DNA of 64,000 nucleotides from a virus: positions 1 through 64,000 of IMG/VR virus record IMGVR_UViG_3300042396_000450; one strand, given 5' to 3'. Every line of letters starts with the position of its first letter. The first letter of the stretch is position 1. Made by a program: the position numbers and the translations under genes. This document shows positions 8,658 to 17,795 of the stretch, one piece after another. The notes beneath the pieces are model-generated. The model searched no databases, was not told the DNA's origin, and saw only the letters and a list, made by a program, of their open reading frames with translations.

Positions 8658-9626
8658 ATGTTTTTAATGTCAGATACAGTTAACTTCAAACGTACCAAAG
8701 TTAAATCATTTATTAGGAAAGGTAAAGTAGTCAGAAGTTACGATAGATCAATAGGAGATAGATTACGTGATATTACTATTGGTGCAACTGGAACTGCATT
8801 ATTAGGTGGTGCATATCTATTAGGTAAACGTAATGGTGCAAGATCATTAGATGAAGTTAAGTCATTAATTAAGAACATTAAACCTGAAGTTCCAGTTAAT
8901 GTACCAACTCCAATCGTTAATGTAACTAATACTCCAAGTGTAGTTAGAGAAGTTATCAATAACACAGTTAAAGAAGTATCTACTAAGTCAAGTAAAGTTA
9001 AAGAGGTTGTAGATAATGCAGTTAAAGATAACGTTATTAAAGTAGACATAACTAGAATACCATTACCTAAAAGAGTAGATAACTTAACTGAGTTTGCTAT
9101 TAATAAAACTACTAGAGATGCTGCTAAAATGACTGATGCTAAATTAGAACAAAGTATTGGTTTAGTTAATAAACGACTTAAAAAGTATGCAGAAAGTAAT
9201 AAACAATTGGTATATTTAGAACGTTTACAAACTAGTTTAAATCAATTAAAAACAGGTAAACATAACTATACAGATTCTTATTTACGTAAAGAGATAATTC
9301 TATATCGAGATAGTTTAGGTCTAACTAAAATAGAACCAGATAAATTAGTTATTGAATCTATCGTAGATAAAGAGTATGTAACTCGATTAAAGAAAATTAA
9401 TAATAGAGATACTATGATTAAACAGATTTATCAAAATGAATTAACTAAACGTCGCAAATCTCCAGAAGTTATTGAAAGAGAATATGACATTGAAAGAACT
9501 GAAAGATTATTACAAGATTTTAGTAGTTCACGCAAACTAACATTATTTAATGACACTAAATCGCGCCATTCCTTTTTTCTTACTGATACAGATGTTCCTA
9601 AATTAAGTAAACTATTAAATAGATAA
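8658..9626 (+). CDS. Leader-module protein, 322 aa
   Basis: I chose the ATG at 8658 because the N-terminus MFLMSDTVNFKR then matches the leader family; an upstream TTG would fuse unrelated residues and overlap the 28-aa peptide. Residues 14-30 contain KVKSFIRKGKVVRSYDR, the shared basic motif, then a Gly/Ala hydrophobic helix (ATGTALLGGAYLLG). The rest is helical and charged, partly Val/Lys/Asn repeats, without recognised enzyme motifs. It overlaps a copy of the dispersed DNA motif at 9573. Predicted membrane-linked virion protein of unknown function. Confidence 0.75.
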   Translation: MFLMSDTVNFKRTKVKSFIRKGKVVRSYDRSIGDRLRDITIGATGTALLGGAYLLGKRNGARSLDEVKSLIKNIKPEVPVNVPTPIVNVTNTPSVVREVINNTVKEVSTKSSKVKEVVDNAVKDNVIKVDITRIPLPKRVDNLTEFAINKTTRDAAKMTDAKLEQSIGLVNKRLKKYAESNKQLVYLERLQTSLNQLKTGKHNYTDSYLRKEIILYRDSLGLTKIEPDKLVIESIVDKEYVTRLKKINNRDTMIKQIYQNELTKRRKSPEVIEREYDIERTERLLQDFSSSRKLTLFNDTKSRHSFFLTDTDVPKLSKLLNR

Positions 9627-9633
9627 TACAACT

Positions 9634-11349
9634 ATGATTATTGCACAATTCAAAGACTCAGATAACTCCGATAAGAAGAAATCTCAAGTAGGTAAGAAAA
9701 TAGGCGGTGTTGCACTATTAGGTGGATCAGCAGCTATAGGAACTCAATCTATTAGAAGTGGTTTACCTAGAGCATTAGGTGTGCGATTAGAACAACATGG
9801 TACTAGTAAAGCATCCGCTAAAGCTATACTATCTGATTATCCTGAAGCTAAAGGTCGATGGGGTAAATTAAAACCATCATTAGGTGGTGTTAATCCAAAT
9901 GGCTTTATTGTAGGTATGGGGTTTGATAAATACAAGAATGATCCTGTACTGAAACATCTACCTGATGAATATAAAGATGTAATTGCATTCTTTGAAGATA
10001 AAGTTGGTGGTTTTCAAGAACGTGGTAAGCATCATGTATTTATATCAGGTAAAAATGCTAATCATCCTAATTGGAATAAACGTAATAAGTTTAGTTCAGT
10101 AACTGATGTGCTAACTAGAAAGGTTCAAGTTGCTGGTTATCGTGGTACTAAAACTGGTAATATAACCGATGCAGATAGACGTGGTGCTGAGAAGATATTT
10201 AGTTTCCTCGATAGAATTAATTCGTTTTTAACTAAGGTTAGTAAAGGTAAAGTTCCTAACATTAAAGAATCAATGCGAAAGAACTTAATAGATAGTGGAT
10301 TACCTAAATCTGAAGTTGACGATACTATAGCTGAAGTATTTGAAGGTAAACCAACTAATGTTAAACGTGCAATTAAATCAGCTAAACAACTTAAAGCAAT
10401 TGAGAAGATTAGAGATACGGCTTCTGGAGATAAAATACTTAAAGAGTTAGGTTATACACAAGAACCAATAGAAGGTTTTGTTAATTTGAAGAAATATGAA
10501 GTAAATAAATTAGATACTACAAGTTATGACAAATTTTATGAAGAGAAAGCTAAATTAAGTAGAAGTGAACAAAAAAGACTTTTAGATAATCATGATTTAT
10601 ACAATGAAATGCGAGATAAATATAAACAAACGACTTCTACATTAGAAGTAAGAGAAATTGTATATGATGCTGTTAATGACGCTTATGTATCAAGTGCTAT
10701 TAAAGAAGTAGACTTAAATCCTAAATTGAATAAGTTATATAAGCAACAATCTCTAGCTAAAACATTATTAGAATCACCTAAGATAAAAGCACTTGAAAAA
10801 CAAGCAACTAATAACATTGGAATGTACATCGTTAAGAAGCCAATTCAAAACGCACTAGCTCAAGTAACTAAACTACTTAAATCAATTCCAATTGGTATGA
10901 CTGGTTTAGTTGGTTCTACGTTATATGTACCCGGAACTGATGAATACTTTAATGACACTAATAGATTTAAGTTTGATCAAGATGATCCCTTTGGTGAACC
11001 TCCATTTCTCGGTAAAGGTAATGCACTTAAAACTAAAGAGGAAGTTAAGGTATTTAAGAATAGATTAGATGCAACTAAGTCATTACTTAAAGAACAAGGT
11101 AACGGTAACTACTTTAAAGGTGCATCTAAATTAATGGGTGCTAATAAAGGTAGAGTGTTAGCAGGACTTGGAATACTTGGAGTTGGTGGAACTGCTGCTG
11201 GATTACTTGGTGCTAAAGGTATTCAATTATTGAAGTCTGATAAGCCTCGCAATAAACGCAGCAAAGTTAAATCCTATGTTCGTAAAGGTAAGTTAGTTCA
11301 AACATTTGAGAGACTTAATCCCTTCTATAATAAAGATAAACGTAAGTAA
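9634..11349 (+). CDS. Virion-type protein with ADP-ribosyltransferase-like 'HGTS' region, 571 aa
   Basis: After a short Lys-rich start and a Gly-rich helix, residues ~51-65 read RLEQHGTSKASAKAIL, followed by HHVFISG (~132) and LYVPGTDEYF (~429). This H-G-T-S ... (Y/F) ... E-like order resembles PARP/Tpt1-type ADP-ribosyltransferases. The paralog at 21607 repeats all three blocks. Near the C-terminus come a second Gly-rich helix and KVKSYVRKGKLVQTFER (~residue 543). Compare T4 Alt, a virion ART injected with the DNA; here that is only an analogy. A central ~250-residue insertion is absent from the shorter paralog. ART activity is a hypothesis; the paralogy and motifs are visible. Confidence 0.7.
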   Translation: MIIAQFKDSDNSDKKKSQVGKKIGGVALLGGSAAIGTQSIRSGLPRALGVRLEQHGTSKASAKAILSDYPEAKGRWGKLKPSLGGVNPNGFIVGMGFDKYKNDPVLKHLPDEYKDVIAFFEDKVGGFQERGKHHVFISGKNANHPNWNKRNKFSSVTDVLTRKVQVAGYRGTKTGNITDADRRGAEKIFSFLDRINSFLTKVSKGKVPNIKESMRKNLIDSGLPKSEVDDTIAEVFEGKPTNVKRAIKSAKQLKAIEKIRDTASGDKILKELGYTQEPIEGFVNLKKYEVNKLDTTSYDKFYEEKAKLSRSEQKRLLDNHDLYNEMRDKYKQTTSTLEVREIVYDAVNDAYVSSAIKEVDLNPKLNKLYKQQSLAKTLLESPKIKALEKQATNNIGMYIVKKPIQNALAQVTKLLKSIPIGMTGLVGSTLYVPGTDEYFNDTNRFKFDQDDPFGEPPFLGKGNALKTKEEVKVFKNRLDATKSLLKEQGNGNYFKGASKLMGANKGRVLAGLGILGVGGTAAGLLGAKGIQLLKSDKPRNKRSKVKSYVRKGKLVQTFERLNPFYNKDKRK

Positions 11350-11354
11350 ATAAT

Positions 11355-12437
11355 ATGCCAAGAACTATAGGATCTAAAGATAAACAGAAACGTAAATCCC
11401 GCAACATACTAGGTACTGTAGCTAAAGTTGGAGCAGGTCTAGTTGGAGCAGGATTAGTTGGTGGTACTATTTATACTGGAGCTAGAATAGGTGCTATTAA
11501 TAAAGGATTACAGCGTAGCAACGTAGATGGTTATGAAGCATTTAAAAATAGTCCTAAGTTTGTTAAGATTGCTTATGGTAAGTTATCTGATTTAAATGAA
11601 AACTTAGCTAAAACTATAGCTAATGATTCTAATAGTCCAATACAAGGACAAGGTAAAACCCTATTAGATAATGCTCGTAGAAATAAACTTAAGATGCGTA
11701 AGGGATTTCTCGAAAGCACTAAGTTAGATCAGAAGATTAATGCACAGAAAGCTGCCATAGCTCATACTAAAACAGGAGATTTAGCTGGACAATCTGATGA
11801 GTTTAAGAAGAGTATTGTTGATAGACAACGTGATGCACGTAAGAAAACAAGAGCAGAAGGTGATTTAACTAGACGTATGCAAGATGAAATTGGTCAGTAT
11901 TTTCAGACTACTTCCAGTGGTACAAGTAATAAAGCTAAGGTTCATCCAATGATATTACGTCCTGGTTATACTACTACACCAAGAATAGGTAAAGCTCCAC
12001 GAAAGAAGTTCCTCGGTTTATTTAACAACTTATCATTAAGTAATATGTTTATTCTATCTGATGTAAATCAATCTAATTATGCTCGTAGACTAGGAAGTAA
12101 AGATAAAAAGAAGAGGAAGGATAGAACACCTTATGAAATTTTTAATGAAGCGCAGAATAAACAAATTAGAAGTATGACACCTGAACAACGTGAAAATCAA
12201 GCTAGAAAGTCAGCATTAATAATGGGCGGTATTGGAACTGGTTATGGTGCAGTAATACATGGTGCGGCTCATGCTGATAGTAACCTCGGTAAAATGATGT
12301 ATGGTTCAATGCAAGGTACTAAAAAGTTAACTGTTCCACTTGCAATTGCAGGTACAGCTATTGGTGCTGGACTTGGTGGTGGATTAAGTTATTACTTAGC
12401 TAAACGTAGACAAAAACAAGCACTTAACTCTAAATAA
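11355..12437 (+). CDS. Two-leader fusion protein, 360 aa
   Basis: It begins MPRTIGSKDKQKRKSR plus a Gly-rich hydrophobic helix. At residue 231 (ATG at 12045) a complete second leader starts: MFILSDVNQSNYARRLGSKD, followed by a charged linker and another Gly-rich C-terminal helix (~residues 285-345). So it is either a fusion of two leader-module proteins or one message with an internal start giving a 130-residue product. The middle is basic and helical. No enzyme motif seen. Confidence 0.72.
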   Translation: MPRTIGSKDKQKRKSRNILGTVAKVGAGLVGAGLVGGTIYTGARIGAINKGLQRSNVDGYEAFKNSPKFVKIAYGKLSDLNENLAKTIANDSNSPIQGQGKTLLDNARRNKLKMRKGFLESTKLDQKINAQKAAIAHTKTGDLAGQSDEFKKSIVDRQRDARKKTRAEGDLTRRMQDEIGQYFQTTSSGTSNKAKVHPMILRPGYTTTPRIGKAPRKKFLGLFNNLSLSNMFILSDVNQSNYARRLGSKDKKKRKDRTPYEIFNEAQNKQIRSMTPEQRENQARKSALIMGGIGTGYGAVIHGAAHADSNLGKMMYGSMQGTKKLTVPLAIAGTAIGAGLGGGLSYYLAKRRQKQALNSK

Positions 12438-12440
12438 ATT

Positions 12441-12872
12441 ATGTACATTTTATCTGACTATTCATTATCAACATTTGCAAGACGATTAGGTTCTAAAGAT
12501 AAGAAACCTCGTAATAAAAGACGTGAGTTACTAACAGTTGGTGGATCTACTTTAGTTGGAAGTGGTTTAGGTTATGGTGCTTATAAATATGGATACAAAC
12601 CTAAAATAAATAAACGTATTAAAACGTTAAATGATTTTGTAGATGAACAACGTAACGTATTAAAGAACCTAGATCGTGTAGAACTTGAAGGTGGTGGTTC
12701 TAATTATAAACTTAGAGATAGTATAGCTAAGAATATAGATGACACTAAAGATTTAATTAAAGGTGTAAAAGGAAGTAAGTTAAGTGGAAAGATAGGTTTA
12801 ACTTTAAGTGGCGGTTTATTAGGAGCTACGTTAGCAGCTAGATATTACAATAATAAAAATAAAACTAAATGA
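12441..12872 (+). CDS. Leader-module membrane protein, 143 aa
   Basis: A textbook example of the module: MYILSDYSLSTFARRLGSKD, basic patch, then a Gly-rich hydrophobic helix (TVGGSTLVGSGLGYGAYKYG, ~residues 33-52), a charged helical middle and a second Gly/Ala-rich helix near the C-terminus. It overlaps the next gene by 4 bases (ATGA). Function unknown; predicted membrane-inserting virion protein. Confidence 0.7.
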   Translation: MYILSDYSLSTFARRLGSKDKKPRNKRRELLTVGGSTLVGSGLGYGAYKYGYKPKINKRIKTLNDFVDEQRNVLKNLDRVELEGGGSNYKLRDSIAKNIDDTKDLIKGVKGSKLSGKIGLTLSGGLLGATLAARYYNNKNKTK

Positions 12873-13591
12873 AACAAGTTAAAGTTAAACAATCAGTTCG
12901 TAAAGGTAAGTTAGTACGTGGTTATAATCGTGTACTAACTAAAGTAACGGATAAGTTATTTAAGAGAGATAAGGATGGTAAGAAGAAGTTAACCAATCTT
13001 AGTAAAGGATTAATAGGCGCGACTTCTATAGCAGGTTTATTAACTGCATTTAAATATCGTCGCAACATAGCTCAGTTAAGTGAGAAGATTGTAAATAAGG
13101 TTAGTCCAACTGTTAAAACTATAGTTAATAAAACTGCTAAAACTATAAGTCAACCTATCACTAATACAACTGGTGATATTATGGCAGCTAGTGTAACTGG
13201 TGGAGCTATGACTAGAGACGCTAGACGTAAATACATACGCGAATTAGATAACTTACCAAGTGAAGCAGTTAATATACAACCGTTTACTAAACGTGAAGAT
13301 AGTTTAATTACTAGACGTATTAAACGTAATGATGCAACACTTAATAAACGAGTTAATAATGCACGTGGTAAACTAACTTCAGTTAACTATAATTCAGATA
13401 ATGATCTATATTTAGCTATCAAGACTAATAAAGACTTTAGTTATAAGGGAGCTAGTAATATTGAAGATAGACGTGCAACTCGTAAAGCATTAGCTAAGAA
13501 ACTTAAACAACAGTTAGGAGTTAATCCAGGAACTCCAAATCCAGCAACTCCAGTTAAACGTAAACGTGGTAGACCTAAGAAGTCAACTTAG
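12869..13591 (+). CDS. Basic virion-type protein with C-terminal AT-hook
   Basis: It starts with VKVKQSVRKGKLVRGYNR, the shared basic motif, followed by a hydrophobic segment (LIGATSIAGLLTAF). The C-terminus ends in TPVKRKRGRPKKST, a canonical AT-hook (RGRP core), which binds the minor groove of AT-rich DNA. That would suit an AT-rich phage genome and a protein that must stay with DNA in the capsid. Its stop codon overlaps the stop of the convergent hydrolase gene. The AT-hook is clear in sequence; the role is inferred. Confidence 0.72.
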   Translation: MKQVKVKQSVRKGKLVRGYNRVLTKVTDKLFKRDKDGKKKLTNLSKGLIGATSIAGLLTAFKYRRNIAQLSEKIVNKVSPTVKTIVNKTAKTISQPITNTTGDIMAASVTGGAMTRDARRKYIRELDNLPSEAVNIQPFTKREDSLITRRIKRNDATLNKRVNNARGKLTSVNYNSDNDLYLAIKTNKDFSYKGASNIEDRRATRKALAKKLKQQLGVNPGTPNPATPVKRKRGRPKKST

Positions 13592-14424
13592 TTATTATAT
13601 AGATGTTTAATAATAGGTTTAGTTACATTACTTCTGGTATCTGCATTTGTTAAATAAGCATCTAATCTATGACTATTAACGTTAGGTATTACAACTGAGT
13701 TTGGCGCACGTAACTTCTCGAACCAATCTTTATCACCCATTATATTAAGATCATTCTTAGTTGGTAATAATTTAAAGTCACTTGTTCCAATAGTTGCTAC
13801 TTTAACTTTAATGCCTCGTTTATTTAAAATGTATTGAATATCTCTAGCCATATTACCTCCAGCACTATATCCAACTATACTTATTCGTTTAGTTGGATTT
13901 TTAATGTGCCAACTATAAATCTCTTCAGCTAATTTAATTGACTCATCGTTACGACCTCTGAAGAATGGTTCACTTACTTTTTTAACTAACTTAGGGAAAT
14001 AAGCCGGATCATTCTTATCTATCGTCTGTAATTTAAAGGTGTGATCTAATGATATGAACTGTATATTTTTTCTTACCTTAACAGGCGTTGCTCGTTGTAA
14101 AGCAGTTGTTAATCCTTCAGCTTGTTTTAATACTCCTTCATTTGCAGCAACTCCACCAAATCCACCTATAGTAAATGTAATATCATCAATATTATTCTTT
14201 AATATAATACCCACATTAGGATTAACTTTAATTGACTTAGCTGCTTTATCTAAGTTGCCTATATAACGTCGTTTTAGTAATAGGTAACTAGCAGCAGTTA
14301 GTCCAAGTGTACTTGCAGTAACTATAGTTGCTTTAACTAATGCACTGTCTTGTTTACGTTGGTACTGTTTAACTAGTTTACCTTTCCTTACATACGATTT
14401 AACTTTAACGTCTTGTTTAACCAT
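13588..14424 (-). CDS. Alpha/beta-hydrolase-like protein with virion motif and membrane helix
   Basis: Residues 5-24 carry VKVKSYVRKGKLVKQY, the virion motif; ~30-50 form a membrane helix. The body shows an oxyanion-type GGFGG (~87-91), nucleophile elbow GYSAGG (185-190, Ser187) and a late His (SHRLDAY, His252), with Asp near 231-233, the order of a serine lipase/esterase triad. It is transcribed against the surrounding late genes and its ATG overlaps the stop of the XRE regulator (TAATG), so the two form a mini-operon. Could be a membrane-acting esterase or toxin-like effector. Contains a motif copy at 14066. Hydrolase fold likely, substrate unknown. Confidence 0.75.
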   Translation of the reverse strand: MVKQDVKVKSYVRKGKLVKQYQRKQDSALVKATIVTASTLGLTAASYLLLKRRYIGNLDKAAKSIKVNPNVGIILKNNIDDITFTIGGFGGVAANEGVLKQAEGLTTALQRATPVKVRKNIQFISLDHTFKLQTIDKNDPAYFPKLVKKVSEPFFRGRNDESIKLAEEIYSWHIKNPTKRISIVGYSAGGNMARDIQYILNKRGIKVKVATIGTSDFKLLPTKNDLNIMGDKDWFEKLRAPNSVVIPNVNSHRLDAYLTNADTRSNVTKPIIKHLYNN

Positions 14425-14636
14425 TAGATGTCACTTAGAAAATAGATTATTTTTTTATTTAATGCTCGACTAAAGTTGCCTAGTCTATCTGCTGCTACAG
14501 AATACTTACCTGTCTCTATCTTACTTAATACACTTCTCTGCATAAATAGTTCCTTAGCTAACTGTTCCTGAGTTAAATTAGCTTCTTGTCTAGCTCGTTT
14601 AATTTTGTTACCGATTAACTTACGTTTATCTATCAT
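14424..14636 (-). CDS. XRE-family helix-turn-helix regulator, 70 aa
   Basis: A minimal Cro/CI-type domain: IGNKIKRARQEANLTQEQLAKELFMQRSVLSKIETGKYSV is the standard five-helix HTH with recognition helix MQRSVLSKIE. It heads a two-gene minus-strand operon with the hydrolase. The divergent gap to 14729 contains the direct repeat CACTAT at 14659-14664 and 14677-14682, 18 bases apart, a candidate operator. A regulator plus potentially harmful hydrolase in opposite orientation to late genes looks like a moron or a controlled effector (inference). Confidence 0.88.
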   Translation of the reverse strand: MIDKRKLIGNKIKRARQEANLTQEQLAKELFMQRSVLSKIETGKYSVAADRLGNFSRALNKKIIYFLSDI

Positions 14637-14728
14637 GTGCTTATTAAGAACAATAACCCACTATGTCTATTATATTCACTATTATGAAACATATAGAGCT
14701 AGTAGGAGTTAAATCACAATAAACAAGT
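14637..14728. promoter_or_regulatory. Divergent control region with CACTAT direct repeats
   Basis: Contains CACTAT twice, 18 bases apart (14659 and 14677), and on the minus strand a TATAAT (complement of 14670-14675 area) suited to the XRE gene. The spacing would place a repressor dimer on the same DNA face about two turns apart. Operator role is inferred from position. Confidence 0.35.
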
Positions 14729-15952
14729 ATGAATAAATTAGCTTATTTTTCAGCTTCTAATTTAGAAACAATAAGTGAGTCACCTAATAAGGTAATTAAG
14801 AAAGGATTAGTCCTAATTGAAGGTACTCATGTTGACTCTAAGAAGAGAACACATACATTTAGTCCAGCTAGAATACGTGAGATAGTTAGTAACTCTAATG
14901 CGTTATTTGCTAAGACTCGCATTCCAGTATTGATGGATCATAAGAAGGAGCAATCTAGTGTTATTGGAGATGTAGAATCTCAATTTCAATGCACTACTAT
15001 TAATGAAGATAATTTTCCTGGTGCTGATGATAAGGGATTAACTGGTAAGTTAGGTATCTTTGTTAATCAAATCGCAATTAAAAGTGGTGAAGCAATACGT
15101 CAGTTAAATGAAGGATTATTAAACACACTTAGTCCTGGCATTGATGTAGTAAGTAATGCAATACGTGAAATTAGTGCAACACCTAATCCCGCCATTGCTA
15201 ATCTAAGTCTATTTAAACGTGCTGAATTTGAATCAGATGCACTTACATTTGACGACTTAGAGAACAGTGATGATATGTTAGATAAGATTCGTAATCAATA
15301 CGAAGATTTAACTAATAAGTTATGGGAACTAACTGAAACTATTCAGACTATTGATGAACAAGCACTTAACGGTCAGAGTCGTGAAGAAGTACAGTATCAA
15401 GCTATTAATGATTTCGCCACTCGTTTTCTTACGTTGATTGGATCTGGTGAGGAAGAACAAGATCCTATGATGCAGGAAGCTAATGGTGGATCTTATCCGA
15501 ACCAAGTGCAAGGTTATCAAGCTCAAGGTCAACAACAGAATTGGGGTATGCCTCCTAATGATCCTAACGCTCGTTATGCTAGTGGATTACCTATTGCAGC
15601 ATTTAGTATGGCTGAGATGGAAGCAGTTAATCGTGCTGAGTTCGGGTTGCTCCGCGAAAGCATTGATGGTGTTAAGAATTTAGGTAAACGTGTTATTAAT
15701 CGCGTTAGTAAAGATGCAGATGATGTTAAACAATCATTTGTTAATAAAGTTGCACAGCAGAAACAAGTTAAAGCTGGAAGATTACGTAAATACGGATCTG
15801 CAACTTATCAAGCTGGTAAAACTGCATTGAAGACTAAAACTGGTAAAGGTTTAGCTATCGGTACTGGTGCATTAGTTGGAACTGGATTAGCTGTTGGAGC
15901 ATACCGCGGATTAAGTGGTAAGAAACAAACTGTAATAAATAACTATAACTAA
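14729..15952 (+). CDS. Head maturation protease fused to scaffold-like tail
   Basis: Residues 65-85 (IPVLMDHKKEQSSVIGDVES, His71) and 131-160 (LNTLSPGIDV...AIREISATPNPAIANLS, Ser135) match the H...S order of Mu-I/S78-like prohead proteases. After ~190 an acidic Gln-rich region looks like scaffold. From ~276 comes GLPIAAFSMAEMEAVNRAEF, a block shared with the next gene, and the C-terminus has a Gly-rich hydrophobic helix (~372-392). Such proteases process the scaffold and capsid during maturation. Recurrent xAEF tetrapeptides (RAEF twice here, MAEF, VAEF, FAEF, IAEF elsewhere) are candidate cleavage sites, not proven. Located three genes before the scaffold and capsid, as expected. Confidence 0.82.
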   Translation: MNKLAYFSASNLETISESPNKVIKKGLVLIEGTHVDSKKRTHTFSPARIREIVSNSNALFAKTRIPVLMDHKKEQSSVIGDVESQFQCTTINEDNFPGADDKGLTGKLGIFVNQIAIKSGEAIRQLNEGLLNTLSPGIDVVSNAIREISATPNPAIANLSLFKRAEFESDALTFDDLENSDDMLDKIRNQYEDLTNKLWELTETIQTIDEQALNGQSREEVQYQAINDFATRFLTLIGSGEEEQDPMMQEANGGSYPNQVQGYQAQGQQQNWGMPPNDPNARYASGLPIAAFSMAEMEAVNRAEFGLLRESIDGVKNLGKRVINRVSKDADDVKQSFVNKVAQQKQVKAGRLRKYGSATYQAGKTALKTKTGKGLAIGTGALVGTGLAVGAYRGLSGKKQTVINNYN

Positions 15953-15957
15953 CGTCT

Positions 15958-16587
15958 ATGAATTATACAAATCGTCCTATTGCTGCCTATACGATGGCAG
16001 AATTTGAATCATTAACTAGCGACAACGCTGATTTTGCTAGAGGTAGAGGTAAGGATAAGAAGAAACGTAAATCTCGTGCTGGTTTATATGCTGGTATTGG
16101 TGCTGGTGCAGTTGGATTAGCTGGACTTGGAGCTGCTGGTATGAGATATGGTGGTGCTGAACTATCTAGACGTAAACAATTAGATAAGTTACGTAAAGCG
16201 CGTGTAGGATCTGATGATATTTCATCTCTTGGTGATGAAATGGCTGGACGTGGAGCTAGAGGTAGATTTGATAGTGATATGAAAGCTGTTGGTAAGAAAT
16301 CTCAACAATTTGGTGATTGGATGGGTAATCCTATTAATAAAGCTAAAGCTGCTTATGACTCATCTGATATTGGTGCTAACGTTCCTTACTCTAATTTAAA
16401 ATCTAAGAAATCTGTAATTGGTTCTACTGGTAGTATAGGTAATCGTGCTAGACAAACTGTTGAAGCTGCTCGTAATGTACTTGGAACTCGTGCTGGTAAA
16501 ATCGGACTTGGTGCTTTAGCTGCTGGAACTGTTGCTGGTGCTGGTTATGGTATTTACAAAGCTATGAAGAAAGGTAAGAAAAAATAA
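15958..16587 (+). CDS. Leader-module protein in head cluster, 209 aa
   Basis: It starts with RPIAAYTMAEFES, echoing the protease's PIAAFSMAEMEA, then NADFARGRGKDKKKRKSR, the leader motif. Two Gly/Ala-rich hydrophobic helices follow (GIGAGAVGLAGLGAAG, ~41-56, and LGALAAGTVAGAGYGIY near the C-terminus) flanking a polar middle. It overlaps the next gene by one base. Likely a virion membrane-active protein, perhaps processed after MAEF or FAR (inference). Confidence 0.7.
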   Translation: MNYTNRPIAAYTMAEFESLTSDNADFARGRGKDKKKRKSRAGLYAGIGAGAVGLAGLGAAGMRYGGAELSRRKQLDKLRKARVGSDDISSLGDEMAGRGARGRFDSDMKAVGKKSQQFGDWMGNPINKAKAAYDSSDIGANVPYSNLKSKKSVIGSTGSIGNRARQTVEAARNVLGTRAGKIGLGALAAGTVAGAGYGIYKAMKKGKKK

Positions 16588-16868
16588 TGCAGTTATTATC
16601 TGACTACCGAATAGCTGATTTCGCTAGGACTCCTGGTAGTAAGGATAAGAAACCTCGCAAGTTTAGCTTACGTAAATTAGGTAGAGCTACATTAACTAGT
16701 GAAGCTGCTAGTGGTGCAGCTAATGGAGCGCAAATCGGTGGAGTCTTAGGTTTAATATCTAGTAACCCTAAAAATACATTTCGTAGAACATTAAGAGGTA
16801 GTGCTGCTGGATTAGCCATTGGTACAGGACTCGGTATAAGACACGCATATAAACAACAAAACAAATAA
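16587..16868 (+). CDS. Short leader-module protein, 93 aa
   Basis: MQLLSDYRIADFARTPGSKD plus KKPRK is the leader; a Gly/Ala-rich hydrophobic region (SGAANGAQIGGVLGLIS and GSAAGLAIGTGLGI) occupies the rest. Little else is present, so it is nearly a bare leader plus membrane hairpin. Shares the TAATG junction with the preceding gene and lies directly before the scaffold. Confidence 0.68.
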   Translation: MQLLSDYRIADFARTPGSKDKKPRKFSLRKLGRATLTSEAASGAANGAQIGGVLGLISSNPKNTFRRTLRGSAAGLAIGTGLGIRHAYKQQNK

Positions 16869-16880
16869 CTAAGACGTATT

Positions 16881-17792
16881 ATGAACGAAGCTATTGAATA
16901 TCACAATCAACTATTTGCGGATTTAGTTGAGAATCTACAAAATGCAGTTGCCGCTGGTGTGATGTTGAAGGACGAATATAAGCAACACATGACTCAAGCA
17001 TATCTCGACCTACAAGAACGCATTGCTGCTGAATTAGAAATTGATGAAGAAGATATCTATGATGTAGTTGGTGAAGCTGCTTACTCTACTGGTGATGAAG
17101 TTGCCGAATTTAGTGTAGGTAGTGAATATGGTGCAGCGTTACTTGAACTTGGCGAAGCTGCTGGTTATGATGACATTGAGGAATATCTAATTGATCTCAG
17201 TGATGCTCTAGAATGTAATCCTGATGTATTACTTGGTATCATTGAAGGTGAAATTGCTCCTACTGATAATCTCTCATTAGCACTATCTGAAGTTCTCGGA
17301 CTTGATGAAGCTACTGAAAATCAACTATTAGTTATGGGTATTGAAAGTCGTGGTGAAGACATCAATGATTACTTAGATACGAATGAAGAATTAGATGAAG
17401 AAGACCAGGAAGCTGACTATGCTACATACCAGAACAGTGAGTTCGCCGAATTTAAACGCAACACTGAGATTAAAGAAGCTCTAGCTGATGTAGCTGAACG
17501 TGCTTACGCTCTTGTAGAAGCTGGTAAGATGACTCCATTTGCAGTTCAATCTCTACTGGGTAACTTCAGTGCTAATGAACGTATCGCGGCATTTAGTACC
17601 GTGTGTGCTGAGAACGAAGTTGATCCTGCAACTCAACTCTATGCAATGAATACTGTACTTGAAATCTTCGACCGTATGCCAGCTATGGAAATGGGATTCT
17701 TCGCTGAGGAAGTTCTTGATGAAGAAGAATTAGATGAAGAAGCTGATTTGAGTTCTATTGCTGCTAACTACATTAAAAAATATCGTTCATAA
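16881..17792 (+). CDS. Acidic scaffold-like protein, 303 aa
   Basis: Strongly acidic, with runs such as EELDEEDQEAD and LDEEELDEEAD, helical, Cys-poor. It sits between the protease and the capsid gene, the classic place for scaffolding protein. VAEF (~74) and SEFAEF (~189) could be protease sites, and IAAFS recurs from the protease and its neighbour. Codon usage is slightly more GC-rich than neighbours, like other highly expressed head genes here. Scaffold role is by context and composition. Confidence 0.7.
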   Translation: MNEAIEYHNQLFADLVENLQNAVAAGVMLKDEYKQHMTQAYLDLQERIAAELEIDEEDIYDVVGEAAYSTGDEVAEFSVGSEYGAALLELGEAAGYDDIEEYLIDLSDALECNPDVLLGIIEGEIAPTDNLSLALSEVLGLDEATENQLLVMGIESRGEDINDYLDTNEELDEEDQEADYATYQNSEFAEFKRNTEIKEALADVAERAYALVEAGKMTPFAVQSLLGNFSANERIAAFSTVCAENEVDPATQLYAMNTVLEIFDRMPAMEMGFFAEEVLDEEELDEEADLSSIAANYIKKYRS

Positions 17793-17795
17793 ACT

